Shown here: one piece after another, positions 50,653-58,424 of the stretch
Position numbering within the stretch: the first letter of the stretch is position 1
Layout of the letters: the number at the start of each line of letters is the position of its first letter
From: Megamonas hypermegale_A
GTDB lineage: Bacteria; Bacillota; Negativicutes; Selenomonadales; Selenomonadaceae
Assembly: GCF_030371585.1 (NCBI RefSeq)
Contig: NZ_JAUDCE010000006.1
Direction: 5' to 3' (one strand)
Length of the DNA: 64,000 nt
The notes under the pieces: model-generated
Told to the model about the DNA's origin: nothing
Databases searched by the model: none
Seen by the model: only the letters and a program-made list of their open reading frames with translations
Translations under genes and position numbers: made by a program

Positions 50653-50773
50653 TTGTGCCGATGAAATATCGAGCTTTTACCAGTCGGATAATACTTTATA
50701 TTTGTTCGATGTTGTCACTTAACCTCATTGAATATAAAGTATTATCCTGCTTCGGTAAATTAACCGGTACAAT
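50653..50773 (+). repeat. family B palindromic intergenic repeat, copy B8 (strongly compensated)
   Basis: About 121 bp. Inner arms GGATAATACTTTATATT and AATATAAAGTATTATCC differ from the common arms at several places, each change matched on the other side. Ends TTGTGCCG/CCGGTACAA. Centre GTCACTTAACCTCATT. Confidence 0.87.
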
Positions 50774-50801
50774 ATGTGATAATAATAAAGGAGATTAGAA
50801 A

Positions 50802-52457
50802 ATGGCTGCAAATTTTATTTATAGTGCTATTGATGATGATTTAAAAGAAGGAAAATATACAGAAGGCGTGCATACACGTTTCCCACCGGAACCGAACGGC
50901 TATTTACATATCGGTCATGCAAAATCCATTTGCCTGAATTTCGGTATAGCCAGAGATTATAACGGCATGTGCAACCTTCGTTTTGACGATACTAATCCGA
51001 CGAAAGAAGACGTGGAATACGTCGATTCCATCCAGGAAGACGTAAAATGGCTCGGCTTCACATGGAAGGACCGCAAATTCTACGCTTCCGATTACTTTGA
51101 AAAACTGTACGAATATGCCGTAAAACTTATTGAAAGCGGCAAAGCGTATGTTGATGATTTAACGGCACAGCAAATTCGCGAATACCGCGGCACGCTGACG
51201 GAGCCGGGCAAGGAAAGTCCGTACCGCAACCGCAGCGTAGAGGAAAATCTTGCTTTATTCAACCGCATGAAAAACGGCGAGTTCGCCGACGGTGAAAAGG
51301 TATTGCGCGCCAAAATCGACATGGCTTCGCCGAATATCACGATGCGCGACCCGGTCATTTACCGCATTGCGCATATTTCGCACCACCGCACGGGCGATAC
51401 ATGGTGCATTTATCCGATGTACGACTTTGCTCATCCGCTGTCCGATGCGATTGAAGGCATTACGCATTCCATCTGCACGCTGGAATTTGAAGAACATCGT
51501 CCGCTGTACGACTGGCTGCTCGAAAATCTGGGCTTTGATAAGAATACGCGTCCGCGCCAGATTGAATTTGCCCGCCTCAATATCACGAAAATGGTAATGA
51601 GCAAACGCAAACTGCGCCAGCTCGTGGAAGGCGGCTATGTAAGCGGTTGGGACGACCCGCGCATGCCGACCATCTCCGGTCTGCGCCGCCGCGGTTATAC
51701 GGCTGCCGCTATCCGTGATTTCTGCGACCGTATCGGTGTAGCCAAAGCCAACAGTCTTGTCGACGTTGCTATGCTGGAACACTGTGTACGCGAAGATTTG
51801 AATACACATGCACAGCGGCTGATGGCAGTGCTTGACCCGCTGAAAGTCGTTATCACCAATTATCCGGAAGATAAAACGGAAATGATGGCATGTGAAAATC
51901 TGCCGACAGGCGACGATAAGCATTATATGCCGTTCAGCCGTGAAATTTACATTGAACGGGAAGATTTCATGGAAGAAGCGCCGAAAAAATTCTTCCGCTT
52001 GAAACCGCAGGGCGAAGTCCGTTTGAAAAACGCCTACATCATCAAATGCGAAGAAGTCGTAAAAGATGAAAACGGCAATATTATCGAACTGCACTGCACG
52101 TATGACCCGGATTCCAAAACGGGCGGCAAGACGGCAGGCAGAAAAATTAAAGGCACAATTCACTGGGTAAATGCCAAGACGGCGCTCAACGCCCAGGTAA
52201 GACTGTATGATTATCTGCTCAAAGACGAAGAAGGCGCTGTAAGCGGCGATTTCATCGCTTCCTTAAATCCGAATTCGCTCGTAGTGCTCGATAACTGCAA
52301 AGTGGAACCGAGCGTCAAATGGGCGGCGCCGGGAACGAAATTCCAGTTCCTGCGTCAGGGATATTTCTGCGTGGATAAAGACAGCACAATGGATAATCTC
52401 GTATTCAACAGAATTGTAGGACTGCGCGACAGCTGGGCAAAAGCTGTGAAAAAATAA
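50802..52457 (+). CDS. glnS: glutaminyl-tRNA synthetase
   Basis: 551 aa class I synthetase that charges tRNA-Gln directly. HIGH motif at 36-39 in PEPNGYLHIGHAKSICLNFG and the KMSKS-equivalent in ITKMVMSKRKLRQLV. LRFDDTNPTKEDVEYVDSIQ and GFTWKDRKFYASDYFEKLYE are GlnS-specific, and the beta-barrel anticodon domain follows (about 340-545). Direct GlnRS in a Firmicute-related genome is worth noting, because many Firmicutes use GatCAB with GluRS. AAAGGAG lies before the ATG. Monocistronic. Confidence 0.97.
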   Translation: MAANFIYSAIDDDLKEGKYTEGVHTRFPPEPNGYLHIGHAKSICLNFGIARDYNGMCNLRFDDTNPTKEDVEYVDSIQEDVKWLGFTWKDRKFYASDYFEKLYEYAVKLIESGKAYVDDLTAQQIREYRGTLTEPGKESPYRNRSVEENLALFNRMKNGEFADGEKVLRAKIDMASPNITMRDPVIYRIAHISHHRTGDTWCIYPMYDFAHPLSDAIEGITHSICTLEFEEHRPLYDWLLENLGFDKNTRPRQIEFARLNITKMVMSKRKLRQLVEGGYVSGWDDPRMPTISGLRRRGYTAAAIRDFCDRIGVAKANSLVDVAMLEHCVREDLNTHAQRLMAVLDPLKVVITNYPEDKTEMMACENLPTGDDKHYMPFSREIYIEREDFMEEAPKKFFRLKPQGEVRLKNAYIIKCEEVVKDENGNIIELHCTYDPDSKTGGKTAGRKIKGTIHWVNAKTALNAQVRLYDYLLKDEEGAVSGDFIASLNPNSLVVLDNCKVEPSVKWAAPGTKFQFLRQGYFCVDKDSTMDNLVFNRIVGLRDSWAKAVKK

Positions 52458-52461
52458 AAAA

Positions 52462-52496
52462 ACAAGGGGTATAGCTGAAAAAGCTGTACCCCTTTA
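52462..52496. terminator. bidirectional intrinsic terminator
   Basis: AAGGGGTATAGCT and AGCTGTACCCCTT stem (one mismatch-like wobble) between convergent glnS and putP. Confidence 0.85.
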
Positions 52497-52502
52497 ATAT
52501 TT

Positions 52503-54008
52503 TTAAATATTGCTGTGTTTTACAGAGTCGAATGTATCGGTGATTTCCTTTTCCGGTTTTTTATCGAACTTGCTGGCTATGATAATGGCAAGCGAGGAGA
52601 ACACAAAGCCCGGCACGATTTCGTACAATTTTAAAATAGGATAAACATTGGCGATATCAAGCCCTGTTATCTGCTTCCAGACGAGAACGGTAACACCGCC
52701 GACAATCATACCGGCTAAAATACCGTTACGGGTGGTGCGGCGCCAGAACAGGGAGAACAAGAGCGCCGGTCCGAACGTGGAGCCGAAGCCTGCCCAGGCA
52801 TACGCCACGATATTCAAAATGGAGTTGTTCGGGTCAAGACCGAGCGCGATAGCGATAAGCGCGATGCCGACAACGGAAAGGCGCGTTACAAGAACGAGCT
52901 CGCGCGGATTGATATCCTTATGAATGAACTGTTTGTACAAATCCTGCGCCACGGCGGAAGCACCGACGAGAAGTTGCGAGGAGGCGGTACTCATGATTGC
53001 TGCCAGTACAGCGGAAAGTACGATACCTGCCCAGAACGGGCTGAACAGCTGGTTTGTCATAACGAGGAATACCGTTTCGGAATTAGTGCCGGTAAGCGGT
53101 GTAGTCAGATATACGCTGCCGACCATGCCGACGAGTACGGCGCAGGCCAGCGAAATTACAACCCACGTCATGGCGATGCGGGTGGCTTTTTTCAATTCAT
53201 TGGAAGAATTGATAGCCATGAAGCGCACGAGAATATGCGGCTGACCGAAATAACCGAGCCCCCATGCCAGTAACGAAATGAGCTCAAGCGCGGACATGAA
53301 CGTGCCGTCCGGTTTTAAGAGCGGATTGAAGAAATCGGCATGAGCAATGGAAATCGCCGTAAAGGTTTCAGGAATACCGCCGAGACTGAAAGCCGCCGCT
53401 ATCGGCACGACCAGAATGGCGAAAAACATCATCACGCCCTGAATGAAATCAGTCCAGCATACGGCGAGAAAACCGCCGACAAAAGTATAAAAGACGATAA
53501 CGAAAGCGCCGAGACACAGCGCGTATTCATACGGAATGCCGAAAATAGTGGTGAACAGTTTACCGCCGGCAACGAAACCGGATGAAGTATAGATGATGAA
53601 GAAAATCAGAATGAAAATCGCCATTACCACGCGGATGAGCGGGCTTTTATCGTGATAGCGATTCTGCAGAAAGTCCGGCAGTGTCAGCGAATTGTTGGCA
53701 AGCTCGGTGTATTTGCGCAGACGGCGTGCGATGAACTGCCAGTTGGCCCATGTGCCGAGCGCCAGCCCTACGGCAATCCAGCCGGCATTAAGTCCGGCAA
53801 GATAGGCAAAGCCCGGCAGCCCCATGAGCATCCAGCCGCTCATGTCCGAAGCTTCGGCACTCATGGAAGTAACCCATGCCCCCAGTTTGCGTCCGCCCAG
53901 AATATAATCCGACATATTATGAGTACGATAGTAAAAATAAACACCGATTGCCATCATGAATAATAGATACAACAGGAAGGCAATAATAATAGCTATACTG
54001 TCTGTCAT
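52503..54008 (-). CDS. putP: sodium/proline symporter
   Basis: 501 aa, thirteen predicted helices, normal for PutP. YILGGRKLGAWVTSMSAEAS and DMSGWMLMGLPGFAYLAGLN are the Na+-site start typical of proline permeases; LTLPDFLQNRYHDKSPLIRV, GWGLGYFGQPHILVRFMAI-like GLGYFGQPHILVRFMAINSS, and AAIMSTASSQLLVGASAVAQ follow. It imports L-proline with Na+. AGGAGGAG precedes the ATG at 54008. No putA is adjacent. Confidence 0.94.
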   Translation of the reverse strand: MTDSIAIIIAFLLYLLFMMAIGVYFYYRTHNMSDYILGGRKLGAWVTSMSAEASDMSGWMLMGLPGFAYLAGLNAGWIAVGLALGTWANWQFIARRLRKYTELANNSLTLPDFLQNRYHDKSPLIRVVMAIFILIFFIIYTSSGFVAGGKLFTTIFGIPYEYALCLGAFVIVFYTFVGGFLAVCWTDFIQGVMMFFAILVVPIAAAFSLGGIPETFTAISIAHADFFNPLLKPDGTFMSALELISLLAWGLGYFGQPHILVRFMAINSSNELKKATRIAMTWVVISLACAVLVGMVGSVYLTTPLTGTNSETVFLVMTNQLFSPFWAGIVLSAVLAAIMSTASSQLLVGASAVAQDLYKQFIHKDINPRELVLVTRLSVVGIALIAIALGLDPNNSILNIVAYAWAGFGSTFGPALLFSLFWRRTTRNGILAGMIVGGVTVLVWKQITGLDIANVYPILKLYEIVPGFVFSSLAIIIASKFDKKPEKEITDTFDSVKHSNI

Positions 54009-54038
54009 AAAACTCCTCCTAAAATAAGTTTATGTTTT

Positions 54039-54390
54039 ACGTTCATTTTTCTTTTGAAAGGTCAAAAGAAAACCGAACCAAAAAGAAAAACCTTTTAACG
54101 TTTCGCTATCGCTGCACTAAGCAAGCCTTCGAGGCTTTTTTATAAATTCAATCGGTACAACGGCTTGAAACGTTTGGAATTTGGCTCGTGCTTTCAGGTA
54201 TTCAACAAGAACGAAAACTTGAGCTTTTCACTGTGAGAGCTTTAATTTCAGTTCTGTTAAAATAAATTAAAGACACGATACGCCGCCAGTCGTGCTGAAA
54301 CTATATTCCGCATTTCAGATATTTTTTCTTTAAAGGAAATTTTCTAAGCAGACTACGAATTAAGGCATTTCTTTAAACCTACCAGCACAA
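54039..54390 (+). repeat. family A structured intergenic repeat, copy A4 (divergent, lacks tail)
   Basis: About 350 bp. First hairpin TTTTCTTTTG/CAAAAGAAAA and the block CGTTTCGCTATCGCTGCACT are kept, but the central part has been replaced (arms CTTTAATTT/AAATTAAAG and CACGA/TCGTG). The closing hairpin is missing. It ends near ACCAGCACAACAGATAAATA, which resembles the right end of a family B element. The remaining DNA to 54549 is AT-rich with nothing recognised. Confidence 0.72.
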
Positions 54391-54549
54391 CAGATAAATA
54401 ATATTTTATCATGATAAAGCGATAATGTACATAGAACAAAGCAATGTTAATTTGTAAAATCCGTATTTTAAATTTTGTTCGCTTTAATCTTTATATAATA
54501 AGCCTTCTGAGTTTATTTTCATGTATACAAAAAACTTTTAAATTTATCA

Positions 54550-54578
54550 TTGACAAATAAAATGTCTAATCATATAAT
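54550..54578 (+). promoter_or_regulatory. promoter of the amtB-glnK operon
   Basis: TTGACA (54550-54555), a 17-base spacer and TATAAT (54573-54578): a near-perfect housekeeping promoter. Start near 54585, giving a leader of about 170 bases. Confidence 0.82.
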
Positions 54579-54589
54579 ATAAAACATCA

Positions 54590-54730
54590 ACAGGAAAACA
54601 CAAACGCAAAGCTGTTGACGAATAAAATAATGCAGAATAAGACAAAGGCGTCTTGTTGAAGGATATACAATGGAGTATATCTTTCGACAAGGCGCTTTTT
54701 TGCTATTATTATACGTTTTCCTTATTCTGC
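54590..54730 (+). promoter_or_regulatory. amtB leader with terminator and competing ANTAR-target-like hairpin
   Basis: A terminator (arms 54648-54668 and 54675-54695, 21 pairs including three G-U, then T6) blocks the leader. Its left arm overlaps another hairpin, 54636-54643 with 54650-54657, with loop AAAGGC (A at 1, G at 4). An outer stem GCAGAATAAG (54632-54641) with CTTATTCTGC (54721-54730) could enclose the terminator, and TCAACAG/CTGTTGA pair upstream (about 54587-54618). The design matches ANTAR-type antitermination known for nitrogen genes, but a canonical first hairpin was not found. Confidence 0.65.
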
Positions 54731-54755
54731 GCCAAAGAAGAAAGGGTGTATATTG

Positions 54756-56141
54756 ATGAAAAAACTATGGTCGATTTTAACCATGAGTGCCATGTGTCTG
54801 GCTATGACAGCTTCCGTTGCTTTCGCGGCTGACGGTGAGACGGCGCTCGATACGGGTGATACCGCCTGGGTGTTAATCAGCGCGGCGCTTGTATTTTTAA
54901 TGACTCCGGGTCTGGCGTTTTTCTATGGCGGTATGGTCAGAAGCAAAAACGTGCTCAGTACGATTATGCACAGTTTCTTCATTGTTGCGATGATTTCTGT
55001 GGAATGGGTCATTTTAGGTTATGCCATGACGTTTGGCAGTGATATCGGCGGTTTTATCGGCAGCCTCGATAAAATCGGTCTCATGGGCGTTGGTCTTCAG
55101 GTAATGGAAGGCGGCACAATTCCGGAACTTGCTTTCGTAGCATTTCAGTGCATGTTCGCCGTAATCACTCCGGCGCTTATTACCGGTGCATTTGCTGAAC
55201 GCATGCGCTTCGGAGCATTCGTATTATTCATTCTGTTATGGGCGATTTTAATCTACAATCCAATGGCTCACTGGGTTTGGGGCGGCGGCTTCCTTGCCGA
55301 ACTCGGCGCACTCGACTTTGCCGGCGGTCTTGTAATTCATATTCTCTCCGGTGTTTCCGGTCTTACGATTTGTATCCTTCTCGGTAAAAGACGCGGCTAC
55401 GGTAAAGTGCCGATGCTGCCGCATCATTTGCCGATGACCGTTTTAGGCGCTGCTCTCTTATGGTTCGGCTGGTTCGGCTTCAATGCCGGTTCGGCTCTCG
55501 GTGCCAACGGTCTTGCAGCCAATGCTTTCGTTACGACGCAGGCAGCAGCTGCTATGGCGACTGTATCGTGGGTTGTATGCGAATGGCTGCATCACGGAAA
55601 ACCGACTATCCTCGGCGCTGCTTCCGGCTGTATCGCCGGTCTCGTTGCCATCACTCCGGCGGCAGGGTTTGTCGCTCCGCTTCCGGCTGTAATTATCGGT
55701 CTTATCGGCGGTATTGTCTGCTACTTCGCTGTAGCTGTTGTTAAAGAAAAATTCGGTTACGACGACTCGCTCGATGCTTTCGGCGTACACGGTATCGGCG
55801 GTACATGGGGCGCCGTTGCCACCGGTTTATGGTGCACGACGGAAGTCAATCCGGCCGGTGCCGATGGTTTATTCTACGGCAGTGCCGACACGCTGATTGC
55901 ACAGCTCATTTCCATCGTAGTAGCGTATGCGCTGGCGATTGTCGGTTCGTACATCTTATTCAAAATTGTTAATCTCATTACGCCGATGCGTGCTAATGAA
56001 GATGAAGAAATTTCCGGTATCGATATCGTGGAACACGGCGAACGCGCCTACAATCAGTCCATTGTATCGGCCGACTCCATATTAAGCTCCAGCGTGGCTG
56101 ATTTTGCGCCCGTCAATGCAAAACCGGCTGATGTAAAATAA
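54756..56141 (+). CDS. amtB: ammonium transporter
   Basis: 461 aa with a cleavable signal (MKKLWSILTMSAMCLAMTAS then VAFA) and eleven helices. ALVFLMTPGLAFFYGGMVRS is the first family block. WVWGGGFLAELGALDFAGGL and VIHILSGVSGLTICILLGKR hold the pore histidine; FNAGSALGANGLAANAFVTT, DAFGVHGIGGTWGAVATGLW carry the second His. The channel conducts ammonium at low external levels and is gated by the PII protein encoded next. ATG at 54756 behind AAAGGGTG; a TTG one codon earlier is an alternative. The regulated leader suggests nitrogen control. Confidence 0.96.
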   Translation: MKKLWSILTMSAMCLAMTASVAFAADGETALDTGDTAWVLISAALVFLMTPGLAFFYGGMVRSKNVLSTIMHSFFIVAMISVEWVILGYAMTFGSDIGGFIGSLDKIGLMGVGLQVMEGGTIPELAFVAFQCMFAVITPALITGAFAERMRFGAFVLFILLWAILIYNPMAHWVWGGGFLAELGALDFAGGLVIHILSGVSGLTICILLGKRRGYGKVPMLPHHLPMTVLGAALLWFGWFGFNAGSALGANGLAANAFVTTQAAAAMATVSWVVCEWLHHGKPTILGAASGCIAGLVAITPAAGFVAPLPAVIIGLIGGIVCYFAVAVVKEKFGYDDSLDAFGVHGIGGTWGAVATGLWCTTEVNPAGADGLFYGSADTLIAQLISIVVAYALAIVGSYILFKIVNLITPMRANEDEEISGIDIVEHGERAYNQSIVSADSILSSSVADFAPVNAKPADVK

Positions 56142-56189
56142 ATGTAACTATGTTAATATTTATGTAGCAAAACGAAAGGAGCATTAATT

Positions 56190-56552
56190 ATGCGCAAAAT
56201 CACGAAAATAGAAATCATAACACGCGCCAGCAAACTGGAGGATTTGAAAGAAGCTTTAAATTCCATCGGCGTGCAGGGCATGACAGTCAGCCAGGTATAC
56301 GGCTGCGGCCTGCAAAAAGGCCATACGGAAGTATACCGCGGCCGCCAGTATGCCGTAAATCTCGTGCCGAAAGTTAAAATAGAAACGGTGGTCTGCGAAG
56401 TTCCGGTGGATAAAGTGCTGGAAACGGCCCGCAAAGCCTTGCAGACCGGTCATATCGGCGACGGCAAAATATTCGTCTACGATGTGGAAAACGCCATGCG
56501 TATCCGCACCGGTACTATGGGCGACAAAGCCATTACCGATGACGAAGCGTAA
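56190..56552 (+). CDS. glnK: nitrogen regulatory protein PII
   Basis: 120 aa, full length. The T-loop GLQKGHTEVYRGRQYAVNLV contains the tyrosine equivalent to E. coli Y51 (Y54 here), VKIETVVCEVPVD is the B-loop region, and TGHIGDGKIFVYDVENAMRI the C-terminal signature with ATP/2-oxoglutarate contacts. Paired with amtB as in most bacteria, it should plug the ammonium channel when nitrogen is ample. GAAAGGAG lies before the ATG. Whether it is uridylylated cannot be told, as no glnD is in the window. Confidence 0.96.
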   Translation: MRKITKIEIITRASKLEDLKEALNSIGVQGMTVSQVYGCGLQKGHTEVYRGRQYAVNLVPKVKIETVVCEVPVDKVLETARKALQTGHIGDGKIFVYDVENAMRIRTGTMGDKAITDDEA

Positions 56553-56607
56553 AACAGCATGATGTAATTTCCCTCACTTCCCCTGAGGAAATTATCATTA
56601 TAAACAG

Positions 56608-56646
56608 AAAGGCTATCTTATCTATAAGGTAGCCTTCTTTTTTTTG
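56608..56646 (+). terminator. intrinsic terminator of amtB-glnK
   Basis: AAGGCTATCTTAT/ATAAGGTAGCCTT stem (one wobble) followed by CTTTTTTTTT. A second, weaker hairpin AATTTCC.CTCA/TGAGGAAATT lies just before it at about 56567-56593. Confidence 0.88.
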
Positions 56647-56727
56647 TCTGTTTTGCCTGTTTTCTTTGCAAGTAGCAAAAAGCATTGATATAATAAAAGG
56701 TAGAAATAAGATACAGGGGTGAAGAAA

Positions 56728-58173
56728 ATGACAGATAAAGAAATAATGGACGGCGTTCTGGCGGAATTTGCCAATATAGCGGCTATTCCCCGTCCGTCCA
56801 ACTGTGAAAAACAGATAAGCGATTTTTTAAAACAGCGCGCCTTATCATTCGGCTGTGATGTCATTCAGGATGAAAAACACAATCTAATCATCGATAAACA
56901 GGCCGCACCGGGCTGCGAAAACTGGCCGCGCGTCATACTGCAGGGTCATATGGACATGGTATGCGTAGCCAAAGAAGGCGTTATTTACAATCCCGTAACG
57001 AGCCCGATAAAAATCATCAACGACGGTGAATATCTGCGCGCCGACGGTACGAGTCTCGGCGCTGACGACGGCATCGGCGTTGCGGCGATAATGTTTCTGC
57101 TGCAACAGGATTTTCAGCACGGCCCTATCCGCGCCATTTTTACGGTGGATGAAGAACAGGGGATGAGCGGTGCCAAAGCGCTTGATGATAAATATCTGGC
57201 AGATGCAAAATATTTAATAAATTGCGACTCGGAAGATTTCGACGTGCTCACCGTCTCCAGCGCGGGCAGCGTCAATATTGATGCCGAACGCCGCGTCAAA
57301 TGGCATAAACCGGAGCACCGCTTCGCTTATGAATTCACAATTCGCGGCCTGCACGGCGGTCATTCGGGCGAAGCCATCAACTGCGGCTATGCCAATGCCG
57401 TGAAAGTGGCAGCTCAAGCGATAGCGCTCATCGGCAGAAAAACGGAAATGGAACTGGCAAGCTTCAACAGCTACAAAGCGAGAAACGTAATTCCGTCCGA
57501 AGCGACATTCGTATTCACGACGCCGCTCTCCGACGTGAAAGTATTCAATGTCGTTGTAGCCAAAGTCAATAAATATCTGAAAGAAGCATACGGCCATACG
57601 GAAAAAACATTTGAAGTAATCTGCAAACCGTGCGAACTGCCGCAAAAAGTCATGTCCGACGACGATATGCGCAGCGTAGTCGACTTCATCAATCTAAGCA
57701 TGACAGGTGTGCTGAAAATGTCGCAGACAGAAAAGGATTTAGTGGAACTTTCCGCCAATATCGGTCCTGTCGTAACACGCGAAAACCACGTAATAATCTA
57801 TGCGTTCCCGCGCAGCTCCGTAGACATTCTGGTAGAGGAAATCACCAATATCTACAAACAGCTCGGCAAACGCTGCGGCGTGCGTGTCGTTTCAGCCGAA
57901 CCGGCACCGGGCTGGCCGGCAAATCCGGACAGCATGCTCAAAGACGTGGCTCTCAATACATTTAAGGAACAAAACGGCTACGACATGCAGGCAAAAGCCA
58001 TTCATGCCGGTCTCGAATGCAGCCATTTCTATGCCAAAAATCCGCATCTCGACATGATATCCATCGGGCCGAACAATATCGATATTCACAGCCCGAACGA
58101 ACATCTGGAACTGAAAACGCTCGTTCCGCACGTAAAACTCATTCAGGGCATTGTGGAAAGACTGGATAAATAA
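56728..58173 (+). CDS. pepD: beta-Ala-His-type (Xaa-His) dipeptidase, M20 family
   Basis: 481 aa cytoplasmic zinc peptidase, aminoacyl-histidine dipeptidase length. Metal motifs: VILQGHMDMVCV (His, Asp), LGADDGIGVAA (bridging Asp), FTVDEEQGMSGA (catalytic Glu), NCDSEDFDVLT, and a C-terminal HAGLECSHF. The lid domain (about 190-390) includes RGLHGGHSGEAINCGYANAV. ATG at 56728 has AGGGGTG upstream; the frame can extend three codons to a GTG. It breaks down dipeptides for amino-acid supply. Single gene followed by repeat B9. Confidence 0.92.
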   Translation: MTDKEIMDGVLAEFANIAAIPRPSNCEKQISDFLKQRALSFGCDVIQDEKHNLIIDKQAAPGCENWPRVILQGHMDMVCVAKEGVIYNPVTSPIKIINDGEYLRADGTSLGADDGIGVAAIMFLLQQDFQHGPIRAIFTVDEEQGMSGAKALDDKYLADAKYLINCDSEDFDVLTVSSAGSVNIDAERRVKWHKPEHRFAYEFTIRGLHGGHSGEAINCGYANAVKVAAQAIALIGRKTEMELASFNSYKARNVIPSEATFVFTTPLSDVKVFNVVVAKVNKYLKEAYGHTEKTFEVICKPCELPQKVMSDDDMRSVVDFINLSMTGVLKMSQTEKDLVELSANIGPVVTRENHVIIYAFPRSSVDILVEEITNIYKQLGKRCGVRVVSAEPAPGWPANPDSMLKDVALNTFKEQNGYDMQAKAIHAGLECSHFYAKNPHLDMISIGPNNIDIHSPNEHLELKTLVPHVKLIQGIVERLDK

Positions 58174-58179
58174 AACTTA

Positions 58180-58302
58180 TTGTGCTGGTAAAACATTGAG
58201 CCTTTAGCCAGCAGTATAATAGTTTATATTCGCTCGATGTTAGCACTTAACCTCACTAAATATAAACTATTATACTGCTTTAGGAAATCAGCTAGCATAA
58301 CA
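58180..58302 (+). repeat. family B palindromic intergenic repeat, copy B9
   Basis: About 123 bp, 6 bases after the pepD stop. Ends TTGTGCTGGT/GCTAGCATAAC. Inner arms CAGTATAATAGTTTATATT and AATATAAACTATTATACTG perfect. Centre AGCACTTAACCTCACT. Confidence 0.88.
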
Positions 58303-58312
58303 GGTAATAAAT

Positions 58313-58349
58313 AAAAAAATGCACTCAGGATAATCCGGGTGCATTTTTT
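58313..58349 (+). terminator. intrinsic terminator after pepD
   Basis: AAAAATGCAC.C..GGAT and ATCC..GGTGCATTTTT pair with a mismatch and end in a T run, beyond repeat B9. Confidence 0.75.
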
Positions 58350-58424
58350 AGTTTTCTTCATTATATATAGGTGGTATAATTAATCTGTTATTTTGCAAAA
58401 AGAGGAGAAAGGATTGAATTTTTC

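Noticed and set aside
51255..52163. 302-codon open frame opposite glnS
   Set aside because: Low-complexity antisense frame within a fully recognisable glnS; no family features.
54370..54390. Right-end remnant of a family B element beside repeat A4
   Set aside because: ACCAGCACAACAGATAAATA resembles the right end of B copies, but 12-15 matching bases without arms or centre are too little to call.
3069..58302. Family B repeats as a CRISPR array
   Set aside because: Copies are kilobases apart, about 125 bp long and palindromic, with no spacers and no cas genes.
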